DNA of 55,090 nt from Verrucomicrobiaceae bacterium (GCA_027490195.1 JAIXYN010000095.1:1-55090), one strand, 5' to 3'. Positions 1 to 7,967 are shown, counted from the stretch's first letter. The notes: a model not told the origin generated them from the sequence alone. A program made the numbers and translations.

Positions 1-214
1 AAAGTGCCTCGCGGCCTTCAACCGGCGCACTTCCATTTCCTGGTGATCTCTTGCTTTGCTCATCCAAGCACCTTACAACAGGTTTCAACATATGTCAGGC
101 TATTATGCAAGTCTCAATAATCATGAATTTTTGTGTGCAAAATGCCTGGAATCTAAGTCATCCCGAATCGAGTGATTCCAGAGTGCCTAATGCCTGGCAT
201 CATTTTTCAAACGG
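1..214. other. Cassette stretch with no recognisable gene
   Basis: This stretch precedes the first complete attC and is probably the tail of a cassette whose left attC lies outside the window. Reading frames here run into the attC and look non-coding. It is more AT-rich than the rest of the array. It contains the palindrome ATGCCTGGCAT near 190-200, and a related inverted copy sits next to the truncated attC at 1849-1859. I see no promoter I would defend. Confidence 0.4.
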
Positions 215-307
215 GCCGAACAAAACGGATGCAGGCAGCGGCTCGGATGGCATCTGTCGTGTCATCAACGTTTCCCGCTCTCCGTCGCCTGATCCGAGTC
301 GTTCGCC
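215..307 (+). repeat. attC site 1 (93 bp)
   Basis: R'' is GCCGAAC (215-221) and R' is GTTCGCC (301-307). The internal arms CGGAT-G-CAGGC and GCCTG-ATCCG pair with a single bulged G. It has the same length and layout as attC 2 and attC 3. R' departs from the GTTRRRY consensus at its fourth base. Confidence 0.85.
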
Positions 308-325
308 TAACCACGCAGCGCCCAC

Positions 326-796
326 ATGACGAGAGAGAGATTCGAGCAAGCGCTTCGCAGAGCATCTGATGCATCGAGACAGTTCGCTTTGTCTGTCGTC
401 ACGAATGATTTGCCGACGGACTACCGCTATGTGGTTTACTTGAATCATTCTTTCGATGAGAACCCGTTGGAAGCGGACGAGACAGTTTATCCAGAAGATC
501 CATTGCGAGTCGGGGACCTCGATTCACCCCTTTCCTCTGTTGAGATTGTTCAGTTGCTCTGCCGAGCTGATGCAGTGCCAGAGTGGATCGATATTGCCGC
601 TTACAGAGCCACCCACCGCTTCACTGTTTTTTCGTTGCACAGTTGCGGACGCTTTACGCCGAACGCCGAGCGGCTTTACTATGCCGACAGCGATCTCAGT
701 CCGTTCGGCATCAAGAGTCCCGTGTTGCCGCCCAGATGGACGGAGGCCCAAGGACGCTTCGACCTGAACACCACAAGAAGCCATGAACCTCAGTAA
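326..796 (+). CDS. Cassette-encoded conserved hypothetical protein (156 aa)
   Basis: This gene fills the cassette between attC 1 and attC 2. Its ATG lies 19 bp after the R' box and its stop 7 bp before the next R'', the compact layout expected of a cassette. The protein is soluble-looking, with no signal peptide or membrane segment. Its C-terminal part, with a CGRFTP stretch near residue 107 and an SPVLPPRWTEAQGRFDLN-like ending, resembles a family of unknown function that I recall from cassette-type genes in Planctomycetes and Verrucomicrobia. That recollection is weak evidence. No catalytic motif is visible and no function is assigned. There is no convincing Shine-Dalgarno, so expression may depend on an upstream promoter. 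Confidence 0.75.
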   Translation: MTRERFEQALRRASDASRQFALSVVTNDLPTDYRYVVYLNHSFDENPLEADETVYPEDPLRVGDLDSPLSSVEIVQLLCRADAVPEWIDIAAYRATHRFTVFSLHSCGRFTPNAERLYYADSDLSPFGIKSPVLPPRWTEAQGRFDLNTTRSHEPQ

Positions 797-803
797 CCCC
801 CAA

Positions 804-896
804 GGCGAACAAATCGGATGCAGGCAATGGCTCGAATGCTATCTGTCGTGTCATCGGCGCGTCCCGCTCGCCGTCGCCTGATCCGAAATGTTCGCC
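804..896 (+). repeat. attC site 2 (93 bp)
   Basis: R'' GGCGAAC (804-810) is perfectly complementary to R' GTTCGCC (890-896). The inner arms CGGAT-G-CAGGC and GCCTG-ATCCG leave one unpaired G. This is the most symmetric of the attC sites in the window. Confidence 0.87.
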
Positions 897-919
897 CAAT
901 CCACGCAATCGTCGTCCCA

Positions 920-1408
920 ATGCCAGCAAGTGAATCAACAGGACTTGTGTTTGCACAGCGTGTTGAACGCCTTCGTGAGACATGTGTTTCGACCATGAGC
1001 AGTTCGAAGTGGAGGCGATTACTTACTTCTATCCATACTTCTGGCCTTTCACTTCCAGAGTCGTTCTGGAGCTTTTTGCGGGACTACCGACGCTTTAGCA
1101 TGGCCACACCTGAACCTGGTTGGTGTTCTGAGGACGGATCTGGTATTCGCGACATTCCCACCTGTGGCCCCTTTCTCTTTCGAGATGTACTCTGTGTATT
1201 CTGGCCCAGTTCATACCGAGTTAGCCGCGGACAAGACGTTACTCCTTGGCTGAGGCATCAGGACACCGCTGCCTTGTATGACGTCATACTCAGTGCAGGT
1301 CAGTTTGACGTTGAGTGTGATGGTACCGGCCTCACTCTCTGGGCATATCGCAGTCTCACCCAACAGGTTCTTCAAGCACCTCCCACGACAGAGACACCAT
1401 GTACATGA
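920..1408 (+). CDS. Cassette-encoded hypothetical protein (162 aa)
   Basis: The frame is open from inside attC 2, but the first ATG after the R' box is at 920, so I place the start there: a gene is not expected to begin within attC. The stop lies 23 bp before attC 3. The product is rich in Trp, Cys and Ser and has no signal peptide, membrane segment or motif I recognise. Middle and C-terminal parts (for example a WLRHQDTAALYDVILSAGQF stretch near residues 108-127) look like a folded globular domain. Function unknown. The cassette context suggests an adaptive accessory role, which is only inference. Confidence 0.6.
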   Translation: MPASESTGLVFAQRVERLRETCVSTMSSSKWRRLLTSIHTSGLSLPESFWSFLRDYRRFSMATPEPGWCSEDGSGIRDIPTCGPFLFRDVLCVFWPSSYRVSRGQDVTPWLRHQDTAALYDVILSAGQFDVECDGTGLTLWAYRSLTQQVLQAPPTTETPCT

Positions 1409-1431
1409 GCACGACCGCACCAGCCACCAAG

Positions 1432-1524
1432 GCCGAACAAAACGGATGCAGGCAACGGCTCGAAGGCTATCTGTCGTGTCAGCAACGTCTTGCGCTCGCC
1501 GTCGCCTGATCCGGGTCGTTAGGC
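1432..1524 (+). repeat. attC site 3 (93 bp)
   Basis: R'' is GCCGAAC (1432-1438). R' is GTTAGGC (1518-1524), a perfect match to the GTTRRRY consensus. The inner CGGAT-G-CAGGC and GCCTG-ATCCG arms again carry one extrahelical G. The recombination point should be between G and T of GTTAGGC. Confidence 0.88.
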
Positions 1525-1532
1525 ATCATCAC

Positions 1533-1805
1533 ATGGGAAACAAAAAAACCAAGCTCATCGGAGGATGGAGTGCCGTAGTCATCGGCTTGGCACTGACCGC
1601 TCTTCCTCTCTATGCGGAGTTGTTTACGATTGAGCAGGTGAGTTCGGAGACCACCGAAGGCGCTTTCAGCGCGTCGACAAACATCGGTTACACGATGATG
1701 CATGTTTCCCCTTGGGCACCCTTCGCGGGAGGCATCCTTGCTCTCATCGGTGGGTTTGTTGTCGGGCGCACGCGGAGATCCGATACCAATGCAACGGTTG
1801 CCTAA
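1533..1805 (+). CDS. Cassette-encoded small membrane protein (90 aa)
   Basis: The start at 1533 is 9 bp after the R' box of attC 3, and the stop codon TAA lies inside the R'' box (GCCTAAC) of the next attC. Two hydrophobic segments are visible, at about residues 8-27 and 60-79, each followed by charged residues; the second ends in GRTRR. This predicts an inner-membrane protein with both ends in the cytoplasm and a loop of about 30 residues outside. No family is recognised. The frame is also open upstream, but that part would be translated attC and is excluded. Confidence 0.65.
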   Translation: MGNKKTKLIGGWSAVVIGLALTALPLYAELFTIEQVSSETTEGAFSASTNIGYTMMHVSPWAPFAGGILALIGGFVVGRTRRSDTNATVA

Positions 1806-1844
1806 CAAAACGGATGCAGGCAACGGCTCGAAGGCTATCTGTCG
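1800..1844 (+). repeat. Truncated attC (left half only)
   Basis: R'' GCCTAAC (1800-1806) and the L'' arm with ACGGATGCAGGC are intact and match attC 3 to ATCTGTCG at 1837-1844. The sequence then switches abruptly to a run of A, and the L' and R' boxes are missing. This marks the end of the array and should make the last cassette unable to excise precisely. Confidence 0.8.
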
Positions 1845-1939
1845 AAAAAAATGCCAGGCATGAATGGCACATAATGAAGCGCAGGATTCGTGGATTTCGA
1901 GTGCTGGAGTGCGGCGAGGCGTTATGTTTTCCTCGTTCC

Positions 1940-2857
1940 TCAGCCCACCAGCACCGCTGAGGCAGGGCAGGGGGCGGACTCCTCCAGGGTGTTGGCTGCG
2001 ATCACGCGCACCTCGATGAATTCTCCCGGTGGCAGGTCTGGCAGCAGAATCTCAGTGCCCGGCACGGTGCTCAGGGTGGCAAAATCTCCCACGCCCATCA
2101 CCCGCATCTGCACGTGGTAGCGCAAGGCATGGAGGGCAGGGGACCACTGCGCCCGCAGGGTGCCCTGGCCCAGGGCTGTGAGCAGCACCTGCCCCACCGG
2201 CTGCGGCAGCGGCTCGCCCGCAGGCGGGTTCAGGCCGAAGCGCCTCCAGCGCAAATCGTCCTTGGCCAGCAGCAGGCCCAGTTCATCGATCAGGCTGCGC
2301 AGGCGCTTGCGCAACTGCTTGAGCGCGTCGTTTTTCTTCTGCACGGCGTTTTGCAGGATGGACTTGTGGTGATCCACCAGCGAACGCACCCCTGAAAGTG
2401 ACTGGTGGGTCATTTCGCAGATCGCCGTCGTGGCCCGCATGTCCTGGCTTTCGTGCTCTGGTCTTGCGGTGAAGTAGGCGGACAATTTGGCCAGCAGGGC
2501 CAGGCGTTTGGAGAAGACCTCGGGCACCATCGTGGACTGGTCGGGAAATCCTGCCGCCTCCCACTGCTCATTGAAGCCATTGCCAAACAGAGCGGCCAGC
2601 CGCAGCCTGCAGCGGCTCAGCACCCGCTCACTTTCCAGGTCCCGCTCTCGCAGTTCCTTCCGCAGCGCACTGCGTTCGGCCTTCTGTTTCTCCACCTCAG
2701 CCAGGGCGGCATGGGCGCTGCTCAGTTGCTCATCAAGTAACGCCACCGAAGTTAGTTCGATCCCAATCTCCCCCGCAAGCTCCACACAGCCCTGCAGCAA
2801 CTTCCCACAGAGGGCCAGCAGCTCGACGTCATTCGTGGGGGTTGGGTTGGTGGCCAT
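1940..2857 (-). CDS. Coiled-coil protein with C-terminal fibronectin type III-like domain (305 aa)
   Basis: The first two thirds are helical and highly charged, with coiled-coil stretches at about residues 45-75 and 165-205. The last 95 residues, containing WSPALHALRYHVQMR, a PDLPPGEFIEVRVIAANT-like strand pair and an SAPC..SAV ending, look like a single FnIII-type beta sandwich. No signal peptide is visible, so the protein is probably cytoplasmic. I recognise the general architecture from verrucomicrobial genomes but know no function. The gene is alone and converges with the integron array, so it is unlikely to be a cassette: it lies on the other strand and beyond the truncated attC. There is no clear ribosome binding site before the ATG. 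Confidence 0.75.
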   Translation of the reverse strand: MATNPTPTNDVELLALCGKLLQGCVELAGEIGIELTSVALLDEQLSSAHAALAEVEKQKAERSALRKELRERDLESERVLSRCRLRLAALFGNGFNEQWEAAGFPDQSTMVPEVFSKRLALLAKLSAYFTARPEHESQDMRATTAICEMTHQSLSGVRSLVDHHKSILQNAVQKKNDALKQLRKRLRSLIDELGLLLAKDDLRWRRFGLNPPAGEPLPQPVGQVLLTALGQGTLRAQWSPALHALRYHVQMRVMGVGDFATLSTVPGTEILLPDLPPGEFIEVRVIAANTLEESAPCPASAVLVG

Positions 2858-3557
2858 GGTGGGATGGTCTCGGACGTCGCAGACTCGGTGCTCGCGGAGT
2901 GAGGCCTTCGTTCGTTCACTCCAAATCCATTCTCAAGGTTTATTTGGCGACTGTCGTTGAGTGATCATTGAGTGCTGAATGTTCATCTCTCGCATGCCCT
3001 GAAGGCTGATCGATAGATAGAGTACAATTGATTGATCTACAGGCAATAGCGATGAGTATGAAACACATTGGGCGTTACATAAATCCTGATGAACAGCTCT
3101 AGCATGACTCACCGACAGCCGATGCTTGATCATTGAGTCGAGACAACCCAAAAAACAACTCTCAGAGAGTGCAGGATCAAGACCGGGAAGCGGAAACGAC
3201 TGAATCGTTATCGAACGGTAAGGCAACGTGGAATGAATGGTGACCCGCATCTCCCAAGCTGAAATCCGCTGCTCATCGAAGTAACTTAAAATACGTTATC
3301 TAGAAATGCAGCTAACGACGCAAGCGTAAGCTGATCTCGTTCCCGCTTTTGCCCCTGCCACTGCAGCAGCTTTTTGAATGCATTTCGAATCAGTTAACTT
3401 TTCAATCGTTACAAGAGCGTGGGCTGGATCGGTGAATCTAGCCACTGAACTTTGCACCAAATGTAACGTGTGATTGGTTTCCCATTCGTGCCTTGCTGCC
3501 TTTGTCATTCCTCCTGCACTCCATTGCCAGTCGCCGGAATCCCGCTAATCATCCTCC
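2858..3557. other. 700-bp intergenic region, no gene seen
   Basis: The sequence between the divergently transcribed coiled-coil gene and the lipoprotein gene is more AT-rich than the flanks. Short frames here have no codon-usage or motif support. I see no tRNA, no strong hairpin and no convincing promoter pair. It may contain the promoters of both neighbours. Confidence 0.4.
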
Positions 3558-3983
3558 ATGCATTCACGCTCTGCCATCTGTCTCGCGCTGTCTCTCGTGC
3601 TCCTTTTCCCGGCCTGCAGCTTCCAATACGGCATGGCTGTGCCAGGCTACGGTTATCCGGCCGGATTGTCGGTCTTGGCACCCCGGTTCGGCAGATCGGG
3701 CAACTACACGTACTACCCGCGTTACGAGGCCTACTACCACCACGATTCAAAGCAGTTCCATTATCCGAACGGCAAGAACTGGGAGGTGAAGCCGACCGTG
3801 CTCAACAATTCCGCTCAGGAGATCCGTTCCACGCCGGGGGTGCCGTTTCAGCTTGATGCGCCACCCTCGAACTACCACGCGCAGATCAAACAGGGTTTTC
3901 CACTCATCTGGACTCCCGGCAAAGGCCGCTTTGACGACCCCTATGAATTTGGCCGCAGCGGTTGGGAACTGGACAACCGGTAA
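3558..3983 (+). CDS. Small Tyr-rich lipoprotein (141 aa)
   Basis: The N-terminus MHSRSA followed by a hydrophobic stretch and LFPAC gives a lipobox with the acylated Cys at residue 20, so the mature protein should be anchored in the envelope. The mature part is rich in Tyr, Pro and Gly, with clusters such as YTYYPRYEAYYHHDSKQFHY. It then has a segment (NGKNWEVKP...VPFQLDAPPSNYHAQIKQGFP) typical of short verrucomicrobial lipoproteins of unknown function. It is monocistronic, with a repeat-rich spacer downstream. No enzyme motif is present. A role in outer-membrane or surface structure is a guess. Confidence 0.8.
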   Translation: MHSRSAICLALSLVLLFPACSFQYGMAVPGYGYPAGLSVLAPRFGRSGNYTYYPRYEAYYHHDSKQFHYPNGKNWEVKPTVLNNSAQEIRSTPGVPFQLDAPPSNYHAQIKQGFPLIWTPGKGRFDDPYEFGRSGWELDNR

Positions 3984-4086
3984 TCAGGGCATCAGGTTTC
4001 CATACTGCCGCGCATCACCCACTTTCATGTGGTAAGTGACGGCTGATTCTGAGCGGCACTGGAAAGGCGCGGAAAGGGTGAGTCAG

Positions 4087-4240
4087 CAGCCCGCGCCGTG
4101 ACGAAGGATTCCACGGACGCGCACAGCGCATCCCTACCACCCAAAGCAGTGCGTGAAGCAGGGCTGGTAGGGAACCGCTGTGCGGGTCCGTGATTTCGGG
4201 TCTGTCGCATCGCAGGCGCTCAAAAACGTCCGCCGTCCTT
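4087..4240. repeat. Palindromic intergenic repeat, copy 1 (154 bp)
   Basis: This is a direct repeat of 4298-4451, offset 211 bp. Its core is an inverted repeat in which GGACGCGCACAGCG-ATCCCTACC (about 4114-4138) faces GGTAGGGAACCGCTGTGCGGGTCC (4166-4189), so the RNA or single strand would form a long hairpin. It is followed by a conserved tail ending CGTCCGCCGTCCTT. It has the look of a dispersed REP/MITE-like element of this genome. Confidence 0.8.
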
Positions 4241-4297
4241 GGCGCCTTCGACAGCAGAAGTCGGAGGCGTTTGAAAAGGGGGAGAACGCTGAGTTCG

Positions 4298-4451
4298 CAG
4301 CCCGCGTTGGAGCGAAGGATTCTACGGACGCGCACAGCGCATCCCTACCCCCCAGAGCAAGGCGTGCCGCAAGGCTGGTAGGGAACCGCTGTGCGGGTCC
4401 GTGATTCCGGGTCTATCCCATCGCAGGCGCTCAAAAACGTCCGCCGTCCTT
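4298..4451. repeat. Palindromic intergenic repeat, copy 2 (154 bp)
   Basis: This is the second copy of the 4087-4240 element in the same orientation. The palindrome core (about 4325-4400) is conserved, with substitutions concentrated in the loop and the spacer. Same length as copy 1. Confidence 0.8.
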
Positions 4452-4505
4452 GTCGTGGCCGATACATGGGCGCACAGCACCCACTTATCCCGAGGCGGGC
4501 CTCTC

Positions 4506-4535
4506 TTGAATGTTTGTGACGCGCGGCAGTATCAT
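4506..4535 (+). promoter_or_regulatory. Candidate sigma70 promoter for the nucleoside transporter
   Basis: A -35 box TTGAAT (4506-4511) and a -10 box TATCAT (4530-4535) are 18 bp apart, about 85 bp upstream of the ATG at 4620. Match quality is moderate and the sequence between is not otherwise informative. Confidence 0.4.
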
Positions 4536-4619
4536 TGAGCGAGATTTTGCGTGGCGGTGCCCGAAGGGCCTCTTGAGCGCTTGACCCATTCACCCCGCTG
4601 ACCCACTCTCGCCCGCATC

Positions 4620-5861
4620 ATGGATCGTCTCATCTGCCTTCTCGGCTTGGTTGTGTTCGTGGCGCTTGCATGGGCGCTGTCGGAAAAACGTCGGCTCTTT
4701 CCCTGGCGGGTGGTGCTGAGTGGGCTGGCGCTGCAGTTGATCTTTGGCGTGCTGATTCTCCGCACGCAGTTGGGGCACGATTCCTTTGCGCTGCTGGACA
4801 AAATGTTCCGCCGCCTGCTGGGCTTTGCAAATGAAGGCGTGGGCCTCGTCTTCGGCCCCCTGGGAGGACCGACCACGCTGCAGGCGGCGTTTGGCCCGAA
4901 CAATGGCTTCATCCTCGCCCTGACGATCACCGGCAGCATCATCCTCGTCTCTGCGCTGTCATCCTTCCTTTACCATTACGGCGTGCTGCAGTGGATCGTC
5001 AAAATGGCTGCCTGGGTCATGCGCCGTGTCATGCGCACCAGCGGCAGCGAAACCCTGGCGGCCGCAGCGAACATCTTCATGGGCCAGACGGAGGCACCGC
5101 TTGTCATCAAGCCCTACCTCCCGCGCATGACCCGCAGTGAGCTGCTCTGCCTCATGGTCGGCGGCATGGCGACCATTGCCGGTGGGGTACTCGCGGCCTA
5201 CGTATCCTTTGGCATCTCCGCCGGACATCTGCTCACTGCCTCGGTGATGAGCGCCCCCGCCGCGCTGATGATGTCTAAAATCCTGATCCCCGAGACCGAA
5301 GAAAGCGAAACCGCACACGGCACGAGCAAAGTCATCGAACGCGAAACCGCCAACGGCATCGACGCGCTCTGCGCTGGCGCGAGCGACGGCATGAAGCTTG
5401 CGATTAACGTAATCGCCATGCTCATTGCCTTCGTCGCGGTGGTGGCGCTCTTCAATTACATGCTCTCGCTCGGCCTGCGTGCCTTCGGTCAAAACGTGCC
5501 GCAGCCCCTGCAACTGGTGCTCGGCTGGCTCAATGCACCCTGCGCCTGGCTCATGGGCGTGCCGTGGTCCGAGTGCGGCCAGGTGGGCGCACTGCTGGGC
5601 GAGCGCGTGGTGCTGAATGAATTCTTCGCCTACCTGCACCTCAGCCAGCAGGGAGCCACCCTCTCCCCGCGCAGCGCGGAGATCGCCACTTATGCATTGT
5701 GCGGCTTCGCCAACTTCGGCAGCATCGCCATTCAGATCGGCGGCATCGGGGCGCTGGTGCCGGAACGCCGGGGAGAACTGGCGCAGCTTGGCATCAAATC
5801 CATGCTCGGCGGCCTGCTGGCCTGCTATTGCACCGCTTGTGTCGCGGGATTGCTGCTTTAA
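4620..5861 (+). CDS. nupC: Concentrative nucleoside transporter, NupC/CNT family (413 aa)
   Basis: Inner-membrane cation-coupled importer of nucleosides. The length matches bacterial CNT proteins (about 400 aa). Hydrophobic helices occur along the whole chain. The family's most diagnostic motifs are present: GQTEAP at residues 155-160, in the re-entrant hairpin that contacts the nucleoside, and GFANFGS at 362-368 near the C-terminus, followed by IGGIGALVPERR. The ATG at 4620 gives a normal first helix (MDRLICLLGLVVFVALAWAL). A charged loop near residues 220-245 (EETEESETAHG) is somewhat long. The ABC gene follows 13 bp downstream and may be co-transcribed, though no functional link is obvious. 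Confidence 0.93.
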   Translation: MDRLICLLGLVVFVALAWALSEKRRLFPWRVVLSGLALQLIFGVLILRTQLGHDSFALLDKMFRRLLGFANEGVGLVFGPLGGPTTLQAAFGPNNGFILALTITGSIILVSALSSFLYHYGVLQWIVKMAAWVMRRVMRTSGSETLAAAANIFMGQTEAPLVIKPYLPRMTRSELLCLMVGGMATIAGGVLAAYVSFGISAGHLLTASVMSAPAALMMSKILIPETEESETAHGTSKVIERETANGIDALCAGASDGMKLAINVIAMLIAFVAVVALFNYMLSLGLRAFGQNVPQPLQLVLGWLNAPCAWLMGVPWSECGQVGALLGERVVLNEFFAYLHLSQQGATLSPRSAEIATYALCGFANFGSIAIQIGGIGALVPERRGELAQLGIKSMLGGLLACYCTACVAGLLL

Positions 5862-5874
5862 AGAGTGAGCCTGC

Positions 5875-6543
5875 ATGTCCGCAACCACCGGCCTCCATGT
5901 CTCCGACCTCCGATTTGCCTATTCGGCCGAGGGATTCCGTGTGCACGTGCCGCAGCTAGATCTCGCCGCCGGGAAGGCGCTCGCGCTGGCCGGTCCCAGC
6001 GGGGCAGGGAAGTCCACCCTGCTGCGCCTGCTCACCGGCCTGCTGACGCCCACCGCTGGCAAGGTCAGCCTCGGCGCTGCACAAATGGACACGATGTCCC
6101 ACGAAGCACGCCGCGCCTTCCGCCTGCAGCACATCGGCCTCGTCTTCCAGGACTTCGCCCTGCTCGACTACCTCACCGTCTCCGAGAACATCCTCCTGCC
6201 ACATCAGTTTCGCGGCACTGCGGACGAGGCTGTCCGTGCGAAAATGCAGGATCTCACCCAGCGGCTGCACATCGACCGCTACCTGGACAAGCGCGTCTCC
6301 CACCTCTCGCAGGGCGAGCGCCAGCGCGTGGCCGTGGCGCGTGCACTCGTGCATGAGCCGCAGTTCGTCTTTGCCGATGAGCCCACCGCCTCGCTCGATC
6401 CCGCTCGGGGTCGCATCGTGGTGGACATGCTGCTCGAAGACACGCGCAGACGAGGGGCCTGCCTCGTCATGGTCACGCATGATCCCAATCTGCTGCCGCT
6501 CTTTGATCAAACCGTGCGCATGGAGGACCTCGCCACCGCATGA
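5875..6543 (+). CDS. ABC transporter ATP-binding protein, LolD/MacB type (222 aa)
   Basis: ATPase subunit of a mechanotransmission-type ABC system. Visible motifs are Walker A GPSGAGKST (40-48), Q-loop Gln 92 in VFQDF, signature LSQGE (144-148), Walker B FVFADE (164-169) with D-loop SLDP, and the switch His 202 in VTHD. The size and the sequence around the signature (QRVAVARALVHEP) are typical of LolD/MacB/FtsE-like ATPases. It overlaps the permease gene by 4 bp (ATGA), so the two are translationally coupled and form one transporter. The substrate is not evident: lipoprotein release, peptide export or envelope signalling are all possible. Confidence 0.92.
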   Translation: MSATTGLHVSDLRFAYSAEGFRVHVPQLDLAAGKALALAGPSGAGKSTLLRLLTGLLTPTAGKVSLGAAQMDTMSHEARRAFRLQHIGLVFQDFALLDYLTVSENILLPHQFRGTADEAVRAKMQDLTQRLHIDRYLDKRVSHLSQGERQRVAVARALVHEPQFVFADEPTASLDPARGRIVVDMLLEDTRRRGACLVMVTHDPNLLPLFDQTVRMEDLATA

Positions 6544-7724
6544 GAGCCGCCTTCCATCTGGCTGCACGCTATGTGCTGCGGCACCGCATCCAGAGCGCAC
6601 TCCTTGCCTGCGCGCTCGGTCTGGTCTTTGCGCTGCCCCTGTGCCTGCGCGTGCTGATCGAGCACGCCCAGCAGGAACTACGCGCCCGTGCCGCCGCCAC
6701 GCCACAGATCGTCGGCACACGAGGCAGCGCGCTCGATCTCATGATGACCGCGCTCTATTTCAAGCGCGAGAACCTCCTGCCGCTGCCCTATGGTGAGCTG
6801 AACGAGCTGCAGCACCACCACTCCGCCAGCGCCAGCACCATGGCCGCCGCCATCCCTCTGCATGTGCGCTATCAGGCGCAGGGCGCACCCATCGTCGGCA
6901 CGGAGCTGGAATACTTTCCTTTTCGTGGCCTCCACCTCGCCGCTGGCAAGCAGCTCAGCCGCCTCGGCGATTGCGTCGTCGGCGCCACACTCGCCAAGCA
7001 GCGCGGCCTACAGCCGGGCGGCCACATTTTCTCCACACCCGAGCAGGCCTTCGACATGGCTGGTGTGTATCCGCTAAAGATGCGCGTCACCGGCATCCTC
7101 ACCCCGAACGGCACGCCCGATGACGAGGCACTCTTCGTCGATCTGAAAACCTGCTGGCTCATCGAGGGCCGCTCCCATGGCCATGATGACCTCAAAAAAG
7201 ATGCATCCGTCGTGCTGACAAAAGAGGAGGGCAACATCGTCGGCAACGCCGCCGTGCGCATGTTCAACGAAGTCACGGATGCCAACATCGCCTCCTTCCA
7301 CTTCCATGGGGATGTCTCCACCTATCCCATCAGTGCCGTGATCCTGTTGCCAAAGGATGCCAAGGCCGAAGCCCTGCTGGCCGGACAGTTCGCCCGCTCC
7401 AAGGAGCAGCAGCTCATCCGCCCGCGCGATGAAATGGAGGCGCTGCTCACCCAGCTCGTGCGCCTCGAAGGCTTCGCCGCCAGCGCCCTCCTGCTCACCG
7501 CCACCGCTGCGCTTTTCGTCACCGCGCTGGTGTTTGCGCTTTCGTTTCGTCTGCGCCAGCGCGAATTCGCTACCCTCGAAGACGTCGGCGTCTCACGTGT
7601 CTCGCTCATCAGCGTCAAAGTTCTCGAAGTCCTCATCGTCGGCCTCGCCGCTGTGCTGATCGGCCTGCTCCTCCTCCAGTTTTCCTCCTTCGCCGCACCG
7701 CATCTGCTGCGGATGGCCTTGTAG
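6540..7724 (+). CDS. FtsX/MacB-type ABC transporter permease (394 aa)
   Basis: Partner of the preceding ATPase. An N-terminal membrane helix (about residues 14-36) is followed by a large extracytoplasmic domain of about 270 residues with MacB_PCD-like features. Two more hydrophobic helices lie at about 311-338 and 365-388. Between them is the FtsX signature region (RQREFATLEDVGVSRVSL), which normally contacts the ATPase. The family usually has a fourth helix, but here the chain ends shortly after the third (PHLLRMAL). This suggests either a three-helix variant or a short C-terminal loss. No accessory periplasmic protein is encoded next to it. Confidence 0.85.
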   Translation: MRAAFHLAARYVLRHRIQSALLACALGLVFALPLCLRVLIEHAQQELRARAAATPQIVGTRGSALDLMMTALYFKRENLLPLPYGELNELQHHHSASASTMAAAIPLHVRYQAQGAPIVGTELEYFPFRGLHLAAGKQLSRLGDCVVGATLAKQRGLQPGGHIFSTPEQAFDMAGVYPLKMRVTGILTPNGTPDDEALFVDLKTCWLIEGRSHGHDDLKKDASVVLTKEEGNIVGNAAVRMFNEVTDANIASFHFHGDVSTYPISAVILLPKDAKAEALLAGQFARSKEQQLIRPRDEMEALLTQLVRLEGFAASALLLTATAALFVTALVFALSFRLRQREFATLEDVGVSRVSLISVKVLEVLIVGLAAVLIGLLLLQFSSFAAPHLLRMAL

Positions 7725-7769
7725 ATGGACGTGGTTGCATGCAGCAGCCTTGTGTGAGATGATTTTCCC

Positions 7770-7967
7770 ATGCTTCTCGAAGAAATCGAAAAACAAATCA
7801 CCCAGCTCAGCCCGGAGGAACTCAAAAAGTTCTCGGCTTGGTTTGATGATTACCTCTCCGATGAATGGGACCGGCAGATCGAACGTGACGTGACTGCGGG
7901 GAAGTTTGACGCATTGATCGCGCAATTGGATGCGAACTTCGAAGCTGGTCTGTGCAAGCCGCTATGA
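7770..7967 (+). CDS. Antitoxin-like addiction module protein (65 aa)
   Basis: A short acidic helical protein (LLEEIEKQITQLSPEELKKF...WDRQIERDVTAGKFDALIAQLDANFEAG) of the type that accompanies RelE/ParE-family toxins. The WDRQIE..AGK..ALI pattern is typical of this antitoxin family. Such proteins bind and neutralise their toxin and often co-repress the operon. Its stop overlaps the start of the next frame (ATGA at 7964-7967), the usual antitoxin-first arrangement. Because the downstream toxin is internally deleted, this antitoxin may now be an orphan. Confidence 0.8.
   Translation: MLLEEIEKQITQLSPEELKKFSAWFDDYLSDEWDRQIERDVTAGKFDALIAQLDANFEAGLCKPL

Larger units (their letters stand above)
1..1844 (+). 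mobile_element. Distal end of a chromosomal integron gene-cassette array
   Basis: Short plus-strand genes alternate with near-identical 93-bp imperfect palindromes that have attC architecture. The outer R''/R' boxes are GCCGAAC or GCCTAAC against GTTCGCC or GTTAGGC. The inner arms CGGATGCAGGC and GCCTGATCCG pair perfectly except for one unpaired G, the extrahelical base used by integron integrases to choose the strand. In cassettes the attC follows the gene, and all genes read rightwards, so attI and intI are expected left of position 1 and the truncated attC at 1800-1844 is the distal end. No integrase lies in the window. Dispersed palindromic repeats are an alternative, but the gene/attC alternation and constant 93-bp length favour cassettes. 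Confidence 0.88.

Noticed and set aside
185..1862. Inverted ATGCCTGGCAT motifs flanking the cassette array as possible transposon ends
   Set aside because: The match is only 11 bp and self-palindromic, the flanking bases differ, and there is no transposase or target duplication; likely chance.
2933..3250. 105-codon minus-strand frame in the gap before the lipoprotein gene
   Set aside because: Irregular composition, no start signal and no recognisable domain; considered non-coding.
4025..4600. Several 60-130 codon frames across the palindromic repeats
   Set aside because: They follow from the repeats themselves and are duplicated with them; no independent coding evidence.
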